Origin: JACDAN01 sp035776735
GTDB lineage: Bacteria; Actinomycetota; Thermoleophilia; Gaiellales; Gaiellaceae
Assembly (NCBI GenBank): GCA_035776735.1
Contig: DASSSO010000129.1
Span: 1 to 17,629 of the forward strand
Direction: 5' to 3'
Length of the DNA stretch: 17,629 bases
Part shown: one piece after another, positions 6,484 through 14,007 of the stretch
How positions within the stretch are numbered: position 1 is the first letter of the stretch
How the letters are laid out: the number at the start of each line of letters is the position of its first letter
Notes under the pieces: generated by a model
Database searches by the model: none
What the model was told of the DNA's origin: nothing
The model's input: only the letters and a program-made list of their open reading frames with translations
Program-made: the position numbers and the translations under genes

Positions 6484-8019
6484 GTGATCCTCGAGCGAGG
6501 AATCGTGCGAACGCTCGATCCGGCGCTGCCGACGGCCTCGGCGCTTGCGATCGCGGGCGACCTGATCGCCGGCGGCGTCGGGACCCACGAGAATGCGCTC
6601 CCGAGCCCCGACCGCGTCGACCTCGGCGGACGCTGCGTCGTCCCCGGCTTCACGGACGCGCACGTCCACTTCCCGACCTGGGCGCTCGCGCGGAGCGAGG
6701 TGCGGCTCGAGGGCGTCGCGTCGGTGGAGGAGGCGGTGGCGCGCGTACGCGACGGGCTCGCGTCCGTGCGCGAGGGCGGCTGGCTGCGCGGGCGCGGCTG
6801 GCGCGATGCCGAGTGGCCCTCCAGGCCGACGCGCCAGGCGCTCGACGAGGTGGCCGGCGACGTGCCGGTCGCGCTTCTGGCGCACGACTCGCATTCCCTC
6901 TGGCTGAGCTCGGCGGCACTCGCGCGGGCGGACGGCGAGCTCGACGTCGAGGGCGGCGTCGTCGAGCGGGACGAGTCGGGCGAGCCGACCGGGATCCTGC
7001 GCGAGGAGGCCTGCTGGCAGTTCCGCGACCGGCACGTCCGGATCGCAGATGACGAGTACCTGCCGGCGATGCGCGAGGGGCTGCGGGTGGCGGCCTCGCG
7101 CGGGGTGACCGCTGTCCACGACAAGGACGGCTGGATCGGCGCGCTCCGCTTCTGGCAGGCGCTGGACGGAGAGGGGTCGCTCTCGGTGCGCGTCTGGCAG
7201 TCGCTTCCGGCCGAGCAGGTCGACGGGCTCGCCGTGCTCGGCCTGCGGAGCGGACTCGGCGACGGGATGCTTCGCCTCGGCTACTTGAAGGCGTTCATGG
7301 ACGGGACGCTCGGCTCGCAGACGGCGCGGATGCTCGACGGGAGCGGCGTCGAGATCACGAGCAAGGAGGCGCTCGTCGAGATCCTCCGTCGGGCCGCGCC
7401 GGCGGGCTGGCCGGTCGCCGTCCACGCGATCGGCGACCTCGCGAACCGCGAGGCGCTCGACGCGTTCGAGGAGACGCGCGACGCCTGGGCGTCGCTCGGG
7501 CTCCGGCACCGGATCGAGCACGCGCAGGTGCTGGCCCCGGAGGACGTCGGGCGCTTCGCGAAGCTCGGCGTCACCGCCTCCGTCCAGTTCAGCCATGCCC
7601 CCTCCGACCGGGACCTCGCCGACCGCTACTGGGAGGGCAAGACGGACGGCGCGTACGCGTACCGCTCGCTCCTGGACTCGGGGGCGAGGGTCGCGAACGG
7701 CTCCGACGCGCCGATCGAGGAGCTCGACCCACTGGCCGGCGTCCGCGCCGGTGTCCTGCGGACGCTCGACGACCGCCCGGCGTGGCACGCGGAGCAGGCA
7801 CTGACGGTCGAGCAGGCGTTCCAGGCGACGTGCGTGGAGCCGGCCTGGCTCTCGTACGAGGAGCACAGGCGCGGCAAGCTCGTCCCGGGCTTCCTCGCCG
7901 ACCTGGTCGTCCTCGACCGCGACCCGCTCGCGATCGAGCCGGACGAGCTCGGCGACGTCCAGGTCGTCGCGACGATGGTCGGCGGCCGCTGGACGCACAA
8001 CCCACCTCCCTGGGACTGA
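6484..8019 (+). CDS. YtcJ-like metal-dependent amidohydrolase
   Basis: 511 residues of the amidohydrolase superfamily, YtcJ/NfdA branch (amidohydrolase_3). The TIM-barrel metal site can be read off: GFTDAHVHF gives His60 and His62, LKAFMDGTLGS gives Lys269 (possibly the carbamylated bridging Lys), VHAIGD gives His314, RIEHAQ gives His346, and NGSDAPIEELDP gives Asp408. The flanking beta-sandwich is seen at both ends (MILERGIVRTLDP and GFLADLVVLDRDPL). Family members hydrolyse N-formyl, imide or other cyclic amide substrates; the substrate here is unknown. No signal peptide, so cytosolic. The GTG at 6484 fits the leaderless -10 box 6 nt upstream. The gene is monocistronic between a palindrome and a triple-hairpin repeat. 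Confidence 0.92.
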   Translation: MILERGIVRTLDPALPTASALAIAGDLIAGGVGTHENALPSPDRVDLGGRCVVPGFTDAHVHFPTWALARSEVRLEGVASVEEAVARVRDGLASVREGGWLRGRGWRDAEWPSRPTRQALDEVAGDVPVALLAHDSHSLWLSSAALARADGELDVEGGVVERDESGEPTGILREEACWQFRDRHVRIADDEYLPAMREGLRVAASRGVTAVHDKDGWIGALRFWQALDGEGSLSVRVWQSLPAEQVDGLAVLGLRSGLGDGMLRLGYLKAFMDGTLGSQTARMLDGSGVEITSKEALVEILRRAAPAGWPVAVHAIGDLANREALDAFEETRDAWASLGLRHRIEHAQVLAPEDVGRFAKLGVTASVQFSHAPSDRDLADRYWEGKTDGAYAYRSLLDSGARVANGSDAPIEELDPLAGVRAGVLRTLDDRPAWHAEQALTVEQAFQATCVEPAWLSYEEHRRGKLVPGFLADLVVLDRDPLAIEPDELGDVQVVATMVGGRWTHNPPPWD

Positions 8020-8026
8020 ATTCGCC

Positions 8027-8051
8027 GCGGAACGGGCCTTGCCCGTTCCGC
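8027..8051 (+). terminator. Possible terminator hairpin after the amidohydrolase
   Basis: An 11-bp perfect GC-rich stem (8027-8037 with 8041-8051, loop CTT) starts 7 nt after the amidohydrolase stop. There is no T-tract, so it would be the tailless hairpin type common in actinobacteria. It is also the first hairpin of repeat copy A, so the terminator role is inferred from position. Confidence 0.4.
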
Positions 8052-8158
8052 CGGAACGGCTCTGGGAGGGGGAGTTAGCAGAGTGCTCGTGGGCCGCGCG
8101 TCCGCGAAGCGGACGCCAGGCTTCATTGGGTCGCTGAAAGTCGCGAGACTTTCAGCGA
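8027..8158 (+). repeat. Triple-hairpin dispersed repeat, copy A
   Basis: Three perfect hairpins in order: stem 1 of 11 bp (8027-8051, loop CTT), stem 2 of 8 bp (8098-8116, loop GAA) and stem 3 of 12 bp (8131-8158, loop GCGA, a GNRA tetraloop on this strand). Copy B at 17498-17629 has the same three hairpins on the opposite strand, with identical gaps between them (46 and 14 nt) and the same total of 132 nt. The linker GGCTTCAT-Y-GGG between stems 2 and 3 is conserved. The element sits between the 3' ends of two convergent genes, and the M20 stop codon lies inside the right arm of stem 3. A role as terminator or 3' stability element fits the position but is untested. Confidence 0.88.
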
Positions 8159-9489
8159 AGCGAGCCGAACGCGCGGAAGAGGCCCCTGGCCGCTTCGACC
8201 GCGAGCGGGATGTGCTCGACGCGCAGCCGCTCGTTCGGCGAGTGGATGTTCCCCTCGGGCAGGTCGAAGCCGGTGATGATCGTCGGGATGCCCTTCTCGG
8301 CCAGGGCGGGCACGATCGGCAGGGTCCCGCCGACGCGGATCAGCAGCGGCCGTGCGCCGACTACGCGCTCGAACACCTCGAGGCCGAGCTGGATCGCGGG
8401 CGCGTCCGGCGGGATCAACCCCGGCGCGGCGCTCGACCAGCGCTCGACCTCCACGTCCGCCCGCTCCGGCGCCGCCTCGCGGAGCAGCCGCTCGAAGACC
8501 GGCGCGATCTCCTCCGGATCCTGGCCCGGAGCCAGCCGGATCGAGACGTTCGCCTCCGCGAACACGGGCAGCACCGTCTTCTGGAGGTGCGGCTCGCCGC
8601 CCACGAACCCGTTGACGGTCACGGCCGGCTGGGCCCACGTGCGCGCGTAGAACTCCTCGGCGGCCGCCTCGTCCGACGGGCGCGCCCCGCCCTCCTCGAG
8701 GACCTGCGAGCCGGGGTCGAGCTCCCCCCAGGCCCGGACCTCCTCGTCGGACGGAGCCGCGGTTCCCGCGCGGAGCGGCTCAGGTGGAAGGCCGTCCGCG
8801 CCCGGCAGGACAGCGCTGAGGGTCTGCATCAGCGCCTCCGTCGAGCTCAGCCCCGCACCGCCGAAGACGCCCGAGTGGAGATCCCGCTCGCCGGTTCGTA
8901 CCCGGACGTGGAAATAGATCATCCCGCGCGTCGCGACGTGAAAGACCGGCGCCCCGGGCCTGAGCATCGCCGAGTCGAAGATCACGGCCGCGTCGGCGCC
9001 GCGCTCGTCCTCCGCGATGAAGTCGACGACCTGGTGGCCGCCGGTCTCCTCCTCCCCGTCGCAGACGAACCGGACGTTGACCGGCAGCTCGCCGGCCGCC
9101 GCGAGCTCCTCGGTCGCCTTCAGCAGCGCCCAGAGCTGGCCCTTGTCGTCGGCCGTCCCGCGCCCGTACAGCCATCCGTCCCGGACCTCCGGCCCGAACG
9201 GATCGGTCTCCCACTCCTCGACCGCGCCGGCCGGCTGGACGTCGAAGTGCCCGTAGCAGAGGACGGTGGGTGCTCCCTCGCCCCCGTCCGACGCACGAAC
9301 CTCGCCGACGACGAGCGGAAACGTCTCGGTCTCGACGAGCCCGGCCTCGCCGCCCATCCTGCGCACGGCGCCAGCGACCCACTCCGCCGCCAGGCGCACG
9401 TCGTCCTTGCGCTCGGGGTCGGCGCTGATCGACGGGATGCGCAGCAGCTCCGAGAGCTCCTCGAGCCAGCCCTGCTTCAACTCGGCCAC
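8152..9489 (-). CDS. M20-family dipeptidase/peptidase
   Basis: 445 residues, a di-zinc M20 peptidase close to the cytosolic non-specific dipeptidase (CNDP/carnosinase-like) branch. Motifs: YGHFDVQPAG (His81, Asp83), GRGTADDKGQ (Asp114, bridging), CDGEEETGG (Glu146/147, general base and ligand), VIFDSA (Asp172), HSGVFGG in the lid domain and NIHSPNERLRVEHI near the C-terminus (last metal His). No signal peptide. It probably hydrolyses short peptides in the cytosol. It lies 15 nt downstream of the sigma factor gene on the same strand, but that gap holds its own -10 box TAGGAT, 8 nt before the GTG start. The last codons and stop fall in the repeat element. Confidence 0.92.
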   Translation of the reverse strand: MAELKQGWLEELSELLRIPSISADPERKDDVRLAAEWVAGAVRRMGGEAGLVETETFPLVVGEVRASDGGEGAPTVLCYGHFDVQPAGAVEEWETDPFGPEVRDGWLYGRGTADDKGQLWALLKATEELAAAGELPVNVRFVCDGEEETGGHQVVDFIAEDERGADAAVIFDSAMLRPGAPVFHVATRGMIYFHVRVRTGERDLHSGVFGGAGLSSTEALMQTLSAVLPGADGLPPEPLRAGTAAPSDEEVRAWGELDPGSQVLEEGGARPSDEAAAEEFYARTWAQPAVTVNGFVGGEPHLQKTVLPVFAEANVSIRLAPGQDPEEIAPVFERLLREAAPERADVEVERWSSAAPGLIPPDAPAIQLGLEVFERVVGARPLLIRVGGTLPIVPALAEKGIPTIITGFDLPEGNIHSPNERLRVEHIPLAVEAARGLFRAFGSLR

Positions 9490-9497
9490 GAGGGCCG

Positions 9498-9503
9498 ATC
9501 CTA
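9498..9503 (-). promoter_or_regulatory. Leaderless-type -10 box (TAGGAT) for the M20 peptidase
   Basis: TAGGAT on the minus strand ends 8 nt before the GTG at 9489, inside the 15-nt gap after the sigma gene. It would let the peptidase be expressed separately from sigma. Confidence 0.5.
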
Positions 9504-9504
9504 C

Positions 9505-10563
9505 TCAGGCGACGCGCAGCTTCTGCGAGTCAGCGAGCGCCCGCAGCTTCTTGAGGCTCTGGTTCTCGATCTGCCGGATCCGCTCGCGGGTGACCTGGAA
9601 CGTCCGTCCGACCTCGTCCAGCGTCCGCGGCTGCTCGCCGTTCAGCCCGTAGCGCAGCTCGAGCACGCGCCGCTCGCGCTCGGACAGCGTGCCGAGAATC
9701 TTCACGAGCGCCTCGCGGCGGAGGATGTCCTCGGCGACCTCCTCCGGCTGCGGCGCCAGCTCGTCGGTGATGAAGTGCCCGAACTCGGATTCCTCGTCGT
9801 CGCCGACGGGCTTCTCGAGCGAGACCGGGGTCTGCGCGCTGCGCCTGATCTGGTCGACCTCGTCGACGGTGAGCTCCAGCTCGTCGGCGATCTCGCCCGA
9901 GCTCGGCTCGCGGCCGCGCTCGGCGCGCAGCTTGCGCTCAGTGCGCAGGATCTTGTTCAGCTTCTCGACGACGTGGACGGGCATCCGGATCGTCCGGGCC
10001 TTGTCCGCGAGCGCCCGTGCGACCGCCTGCCGGATCCACCAGGTCGCATAGGTGGAGAACTTGAACCCCTTGCGGTGGTCGAACTTCTCCGCCGCCCGGA
10101 CCAGGCCGATCGTCCCCTCCTGGATGAGGTCGAGGAAGGGCAGCCCCTGGTTCCGGTACCGCTTCGCGATCGACACCACGAGGCGGAGGTTCGCCTCCAC
10201 CATCGCCTGCTTTGCATCGTGGTCGCCGCGCTCGATCCGCTTCGCGAGCTCGATCTCCTGGGCGGCGGTGAGCAGGTCGACCTTGCCGATGTCCTTGAGG
10301 AAGAGCTGGAGCGCCTCGGTGGAGACCTCGCGCTCGTCGACCACCGGCTCGGCCTCGTCCTCGGCCTTCTCGACGACCTCGATGTGCAGCTCGTCGAGCT
10401 TGCCGTACAGCTCCTCGAGCTGGCCGGGCTCGAGCTCGAGCTCGTCGACGGCGACCGCCAGGTCCTCGGACGCCAGCTGTCCCGACTCCTGGGCGCTCGC
10501 GATCAGCGCTTCGAAAATGCCCTCAGCGGGCGTCGACTGCCCCGCTGTTCCCACTTGCTCCAC
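9505..10563 (-). CDS. rpoD: Primary sigma-70 factor (RpoD/SigA/HrdB type)
   Basis: 352 residues with the full group 1 layout. Region 1.1-like helices occupy about 13-68, ending in LHIEVVEKAEDEAE. Region 1.2 starts at about 83 (TEALQLFLKDIGK) and region 2 is at 115-190, with 2.4 reading TYATWWIRQAVARAL, which reads the -10 element. Region 3 is at about 195-270 and region 4 at 284-345, with the helix-turn-helix TLDEVGRTFQVTRERIRQIE. Having region 1.1 argues for the housekeeping sigma over a group 2 paralogue, though actinobacteria often have several. The frame opens at 10653, but the GTG at 10563 is preferred: AGGAGAGGGG precedes it by 6 nt, and the extra 30 residues look non-conserved. The TPR gene lies upstream on the same strand. 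Confidence 0.93.
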   Translation of the reverse strand: MEQVGTAGQSTPAEGIFEALIASAQESGQLASEDLAVAVDELELEPGQLEELYGKLDELHIEVVEKAEDEAEPVVDEREVSTEALQLFLKDIGKVDLLTAAQEIELAKRIERGDHDAKQAMVEANLRLVVSIAKRYRNQGLPFLDLIQEGTIGLVRAAEKFDHRKGFKFSTYATWWIRQAVARALADKARTIRMPVHVVEKLNKILRTERKLRAERGREPSSGEIADELELTVDEVDQIRRSAQTPVSLEKPVGDDEESEFGHFITDELAPQPEEVAEDILRREALVKILGTLSERERRVLELRYGLNGEQPRTLDEVGRTFQVTRERIRQIENQSLKKLRALADSQKLRVA

Positions 10564-10569
10564 CCGGTT

Positions 10570-10579
10570 CCCCTCTCCT
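10570..10579 (-). promoter_or_regulatory. Shine-Dalgarno (AGGAGAGGGG) that sets the sigma start
   Basis: A purine-rich block on the minus strand, 6 nt from the GTG at 10563. Unlike most neighbouring genes, the sigma gene appears to have a leader with a ribosome binding site, so its promoter should lie further up, in or before the relatively AT-rich 10665-10700 stretch. Confidence 0.6.
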
Positions 10580-10693
10580 GTCCGGTTGGTGCTACTCCCC
10601 GAAAGCCTGCTCGACCATGGCGCATCCTTCCAAAGGACCTGTCCCACCGCCATAGGCCGACCGGCCCATCTTTTGATTCGTCGGTCCTATTGT

Positions 10694-11653
10694 TCATGAA
10701 CGCCCCTGCACGTCTTCAAGACGATCCAGCAGCCGCTTTGCTTCCCGTGAGTGGGGCGGCCCGAGCCGGATCGCCCGCTGGAGCTGCCGTTTCGCCTCCG
10801 CGACGTCACCCAGCCACAGGAGCATGAGGCCGAGGTGGAAGCGAACGGTGCCCGCCCGCGGGAACCGCCTGGTCAGGGGGCCCATCCGCGAGAACGCGCG
10901 CTCCGGGTGCTCCTTGTCGAAGCGCCCGACCGCGTCCGCGACGAGGGCGTCGACGCTCCTCGGCGCCAGCCTCGCGGCAGCCGTGAACTCGCGCCGGGCC
11001 GACATCGGGCGCTCGACCCGCTGGAGCGCGACCCCGTAGAGGAGCTTCGATCGTGCGTCCGGCCGGCGGGCCAGGCGCCGTAGGGCGGCGAGCTGGTCCG
11101 GCGCCTCCATCGCCCGGACCTCGGACGGGCCCTCGAAGCCCGGCACGAAGGTGGGCAGGCCGGGCGGAAAGCCGCGGAAGAGCAGGTCGGCCGCGCGGAC
11201 CGCGAAGGCCGAGTCGGGGTCGCGGGCCCGCGTCGCCCGCCAGGCCTCGACCGCGCCGTCCGTGTCGCCGCTCCAGAAGCGCGCGAGGCCGAGGTGGAAG
11301 AGCACGGCGCCGCTGCGCGGGTGGCGCCCGGCGAGCTGCTCGAGCCGCTCGAGCGAGCCGTCCGGCCAGGCCGCGATCGCCTCCCCGGCGTCCGCCTGGA
11401 GAGAGGCGCCCCGTGCGAACGCGGCCCGTGCCCTCGCCCGCTGCCCGTGGGCATGCAGGCCGGCGGCGCGGCGGAGCCGTCGCGCCTCCGGATCGGTCCG
11501 CACGCCCAGGTCGACGAGGACGGGCGGGGCGCCCTCGGGCCGCGGCGCTTCCGGCTCGTCGCCCCCGCCGAAGAAGGCCGCGCCGCCCGCGACGCCGGCG
11601 GCCGCTGCGACCGCGACCGCGACGACGAGGATCACGCGTGTGCGCCGGGTCAT
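10694..11653 (-). CDS. Membrane-anchored TPR (tetratricopeptide) protein
   Basis: 319 residues. MTRRTR followed by a hydrophobic stretch (7-28) is a signal anchor or uncleaved signal; a Gly/Pro-rich linker follows. TPR-like helix pairs repeat in the rest: SGAVLFHLGLARFWSGDTDGAVEAWRATRARDPDS (about 114-148), a central unit around RSKLLYGVALQRVERPMSARREFTAAARLAP (201-231) and TVRFHLGLMLLWLGDVAEAKRQLQRAIRLGP (269-299). TPRs bind protein partners, and no enzymatic domain is seen. Likely extracytoplasmic, tethered to the membrane. It starts at ATG 11653, 8 nt after a TACCGT -10 box, diverging from the sulfurtransferase operon. The gene precedes the sigma factor gene by 130 nt and may be co-transcribed with it. 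Confidence 0.82.
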   Translation of the reverse strand: MTRRTRVILVVAVAVAAAAGVAGGAAFFGGGDEPEAPRPEGAPPVLVDLGVRTDPEARRLRRAAGLHAHGQRARARAAFARGASLQADAGEAIAAWPDGSLERLEQLAGRHPRSGAVLFHLGLARFWSGDTDGAVEAWRATRARDPDSAFAVRAADLLFRGFPPGLPTFVPGFEGPSEVRAMEAPDQLAALRRLARRPDARSKLLYGVALQRVERPMSARREFTAAARLAPRSVDALVADAVGRFDKEHPERAFSRMGPLTRRFPRAGTVRFHLGLMLLWLGDVAEAKRQLQRAIRLGPPHSREAKRLLDRLEDVQGRS

Positions 11654-11661
11654 CGGGCCTC

Positions 11662-11667
11662 ACGGTA
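11662..11667 (-). promoter_or_regulatory. Leaderless-type -10 box (TACCGT) for the TPR gene
   Basis: TACCGT on the minus strand lies 8 nt before the ATG at 11653. It faces the plus-strand -10 box at 11685-11690, with 17 bp between them. Confidence 0.5.
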
Positions 11668-11684
11668 GCCCGAGGCTGCCTGGC

Positions 11685-11690
11685 TATCCT
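11685..11690 (+). promoter_or_regulatory. Leaderless-type -10 box (TATCCT) for the sulfurtransferase-cysO-cysM-mec operon
   Basis: TATCCT lies 7 nt before the ATG at 11698. All later genes in the operon overlap their predecessor, so this is the only obvious promoter for the five-gene set. Confidence 0.6.
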
Positions 11691-11697
11691 CAATCGA

Positions 11698-12819
11698 ATG
11701 TCGACGCGGGACCAGGTTCGCGAGATCAGCGCGCGGGACGCGCGCGATGCCGACGCGCTGCTCGTGGACGTGCGCAGCGCCGAGGAGTGGAAGGTCGCGC
11801 ACATCCCCGGCGCGCTCCACGTCCCGATGTCGCGGCTCGAGGCCCTGCTGCCCGAGCTCCTCGAGGACCGCACCCGCCCGATCGTGACGTACTGCGCGAC
11901 CGGGCGGCGCTCGCTCCGGGTCCTGCCGGCGATCGACGCGCTCGGGTACGAGGACGCCGTCTCGATGGCGGGCGGCATCGTTGCCTGGCGTGAGCTCGGC
12001 TTCCCCGTCGAGTCCGAGAGCCGCCTCGACGAGGACAAGCGGGAGCGCTACAGCCGGCACCTGCTGATCCCCGAGGTCGGCGAGGAGGGACAGGGCCGCC
12101 TGCTGGAGACGAGCATCCTGCTGATCGGCGCCGGCGGGCTCGGCTCCCCCGCCGCGCTCTACCTCGCGGCGGCCGGCGTGGGACGGATCGGCATCGTGGA
12201 CGACGACGTCGTCGACGCGTCGAACCTCCAGCGGCAGGTGCTCCACTCGACCGAGGGGCTCGGCGAGCTCAAGGCGCGGTCCGCGCGCAGGGCGCTCGAG
12301 GAGCTGAACCCGGACGTCGAGGTCGTCACCTACGAGGAGCGCCTGACCTCGGAGAACGCCGACCGGATCCTCGCCGAGGGCTGGGACCTCGTCGTCGACG
12401 GCGCGGACAACTTCCCGACGCGCTACCTGCTCAACGACGCGTCGGTCTGGCACGACATACCGGTCGTCCACGGGTCGATCTTCCGGTTCGAGGGCCAGGT
12501 GACCGTCTTCAAGCCCGGCGAGGGACCGTGCTACCGCTGCCTCTTCCCGCAGCCCCCGCCGCCCGAGCTTGCGCCGAGCTGCGCCGAGGGCGGCGTGCTC
12601 GGCGTCCTGCCGGGCGTGATCGGCTCGCTGCAGGCGAACGAGGCCCTCAAGCTCGCGCTCGGGATCGGCGACCCGGCGATCGGCCGGCTGCTCCTCTTCG
12701 ACGCGCTCTCCGCGCGCCTCGACGAGGTGCAGGTCCGGCGCGATCCCGGCTGCCCGGTCTGCGGCGAGAGCCCGACGATCACCGAGTACGTCGACTACGT
12801 GGAGTTCTGCGCTCGATGA
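11698..12819 (+). CDS. Rhodanese-ThiF fusion: CysO-activating adenylyltransferase/sulfurtransferase (MoeB/MoeZ-like)
   Basis: 373 residues. N-terminal rhodanese domain (about 1-105) with the persulfide-forming loop TYCATGRRS, Cys66. The ThiF/MoeB/E1-like domain (about 113-370) has the ATP loop GAGGLGS (144-150), DGADN (234-238), structural zinc pairs CYRC (278/281) and CPVC (352/355), and the candidate active-site Cys295 in SCAEGGVLG. It should adenylate the C-terminal Gly of CysO and transfer sulfur to make a thiocarboxylate. The domain order is the reverse of mycobacterial MoeZ and human MOCS3, where rhodanese is C-terminal. ATG at 11698 fits the leaderless -10 box. Its stop overlaps the cysO start by ATGA (12816-12819). 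It might also serve MoaD or ThiS, but the neighbours favour CysO. Confidence 0.92.
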   Translation: MSTRDQVREISARDARDADALLVDVRSAEEWKVAHIPGALHVPMSRLEALLPELLEDRTRPIVTYCATGRRSLRVLPAIDALGYEDAVSMAGGIVAWRELGFPVESESRLDEDKRERYSRHLLIPEVGEEGQGRLLETSILLIGAGGLGSPAALYLAAAGVGRIGIVDDDVVDASNLQRQVLHSTEGLGELKARSARRALEELNPDVEVVTYEERLTSENADRILAEGWDLVVDGADNFPTRYLLNDASVWHDIPVVHGSIFRFEGQVTVFKPGEGPCYRCLFPQPPPPELAPSCAEGGVLGVLPGVIGSLQANEALKLALGIGDPAIGRLLLFDALSARLDEVQVRRDPGCPVCGESPTITEYVDYVEFCAR

Positions 12820-13088
12820 CGACCGTCAGGATCCCCCCGACGCTTCGGGCCGAGACGGAGGGCGCCGCGAGCATCGAGGCGCGCGGCGAGACCGTCCGCG
12901 ACCTGCTCGACGACCTCACCGGGCGCTTCCCCGCGCTGCGCGAGCGGATCTACGCCGAGGGCGAGCTGGCCCGGTTCGTGAACGTCTACGTCGAGGGCGA
13001 GGACGTCCGGATGCAGAACGGCCTCGAGACGCCGGTCCGCCACGGCGGCACCGTGATCCTGCTTCCGGCCATGGCCGGTGGCCGTTAA
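12816..13088 (+). CDS. cysO: CysO-like ubiquitin-fold sulfur carrier protein (ends Gly-Gly-Arg)
   Basis: 90 residues with the beta-grasp fold of MoaD/ThiS/CysO: VRIPPTLRAETEG at the start, FVNVYVEGEDVRMQNGLETPV in the middle and VILLPAMAGGR at the end. The resemblance to mycobacterial CysO (FVNIYVNDEDVR and ILPAVAGG, from memory) plus the adjacent cysM and mec give the name. The oddity is Arg90 after the Gly88-Gly89 that should be the C-terminus: activation needs a free terminal Gly, so a protease would have to remove Arg first. The codons read GGT GGC CGT TAA. The ATG start overlaps the upstream stop by 4 nt. The last 11 nt overlap the cysM start (GTG at 13078), which may be how the extra codon arose. 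Confidence 0.9.
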   Translation: MTTVRIPPTLRAETEGAASIEARGETVRDLLDDLTGRFPALRERIYAEGELARFVNVYVEGEDVRMQNGLETPVRHGGTVILLPAMAGGR

Positions 13089-14007
13089 GTCGGTCCTCGA
13101 GCTCGTCGGGAACACGCCGCTCGTCGAGCTGACGCGACTCGCGCCGAAGCCGGGTGTCCGGCTCTACGCGAAGCTCGAGGGCCAGAACCCGACGGGGTCG
13201 ATCAAGGATCGCGTCGCCAAGGCGATGATCGAGGCGGCCGAGGCCTCCGGCGAGCTCGAGCCCGGCCGCGAGCTGCTCGAGCCGACGAGCGGCAACACGG
13301 GCATCTCGCTCGCGATGGTCGCCGCGCTGAAGGGCTACAGGCTGACCTGCGTGGTGCCGGAGAACGTCACCGAGGAGCGGTTGAAGCTCCTCCGGCTCTA
13401 CGGTGCCGAGATCGTCCTCTCGCCCGGCGAGGAGGGGTCGAACGGCGCCGTCCGGGTCGCGCTCGAGCTCGCCGAGCGGAACCCCCGCTACTTCCTCCCG
13501 TTCCAGTACGAGAACGAGGCCAATCCGCGGGCGCACTACGAGGGCACGGGCGCCGAGATCGCGGCGGAGCTCGACCGGGTTGACGCGGTCGTCGCGGGGC
13601 TCGGCACCGGCGGCACGCTGATGGGCGCCGGGTGCCGGCTCCGCGAGAGCTTTCCCGACGTCGTCGTGGCCGCGGCGGAGCCGCTTCCGGGCGACCCGGT
13701 CCTGGGCCTCCGGTCACTCGAGGACGGCTACATCCCTCCGGTCCTCGACGTCTCGCAGCTCGACCGGAAGATCTTGGTCTCGAACGCCGAGTCGGTGGCC
13801 GGGATGCGGGCGCTGCTCGAGCGCGAGGGGATCTTCGCCGGCGTCTCCTCCGGCGGCGTCCTCCATGTCGCCCGCCTGGTCGCCGAGCAGCTGGACGAGG
13901 GCGTCGTGGTGGCGATCCTCCCCGACGCGGGCTGGAAGTACCTCTCCGCGCCGCTCTGGGAGGCGGAGGACGTCGAACGGGCGATGGAGCACGCGCTCTG
14001 GTGGTAG
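13078..14007 (+). CDS. cysM: CysM-type cysteine synthase (probably O-phosphoserine-dependent, CysO thiocarboxylate-using)
   Basis: 309 residues, fold type II PLP enzyme. NPTGSIKDR carries the PLP Lys43. PTSGNTG (69-75) is the substrate loop, GLGTGGT (174-180) binds PLP phosphate, and GVSSGG (255-260) provides the Ser for the pyridine nitrogen. Arg212 in GLRSLEDGY lines up by eye with the mycobacterial CysM region that includes the phosphoserine-recognising Arg. The tail DAGWKYLSAPLW...ALWW resembles the CysM C-terminal lid. With cysO and mec beside it, the donor is likely CysO-COSH and the acceptor the aminoacrylate from O-phosphoserine, not O-acetylserine plus sulfide. The GTG start overlaps cysO by 11 nt, and its own end overlaps mec by 7 nt. 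Confidence 0.93.
   Translation: MAVKSVLELVGNTPLVELTRLAPKPGVRLYAKLEGQNPTGSIKDRVAKAMIEAAEASGELEPGRELLEPTSGNTGISLAMVAALKGYRLTCVVPENVTEERLKLLRLYGAEIVLSPGEEGSNGAVRVALELAERNPRYFLPFQYENEANPRAHYEGTGAEIAAELDRVDAVVAGLGTGGTLMGAGCRLRESFPDVVVAAAEPLPGDPVLGLRSLEDGYIPPVLDVSQLDRKILVSNAESVAGMRALLEREGIFAGVSSGGVLHVARLVAEQLDEGVVVAILPDAGWKYLSAPLWEAEDVERAMEHALWW

Noticed and set aside
6299..6487. A small plus-strand frame through the 6311-6471 palindrome
   Set aside because: It is explained by the inverted repeat arms; no ribosome binding site or recognisable protein.
10692..10701. Perfect 10-bp palindrome GTTCATGAAC at the TPR stop codon
   Set aside because: Could be an operator for the sigma gene, but a single 10-bp palindrome is weak and nothing ties it to a promoter.
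8083..10827. A 914-codon open frame on the plus strand
   Set aside because: It is antisense to the M20 peptidase and the sigma factor, whose motifs are unmistakable. Its translation is Arg/Leu/Asp-rich with no domain, the usual high-GC shadow.
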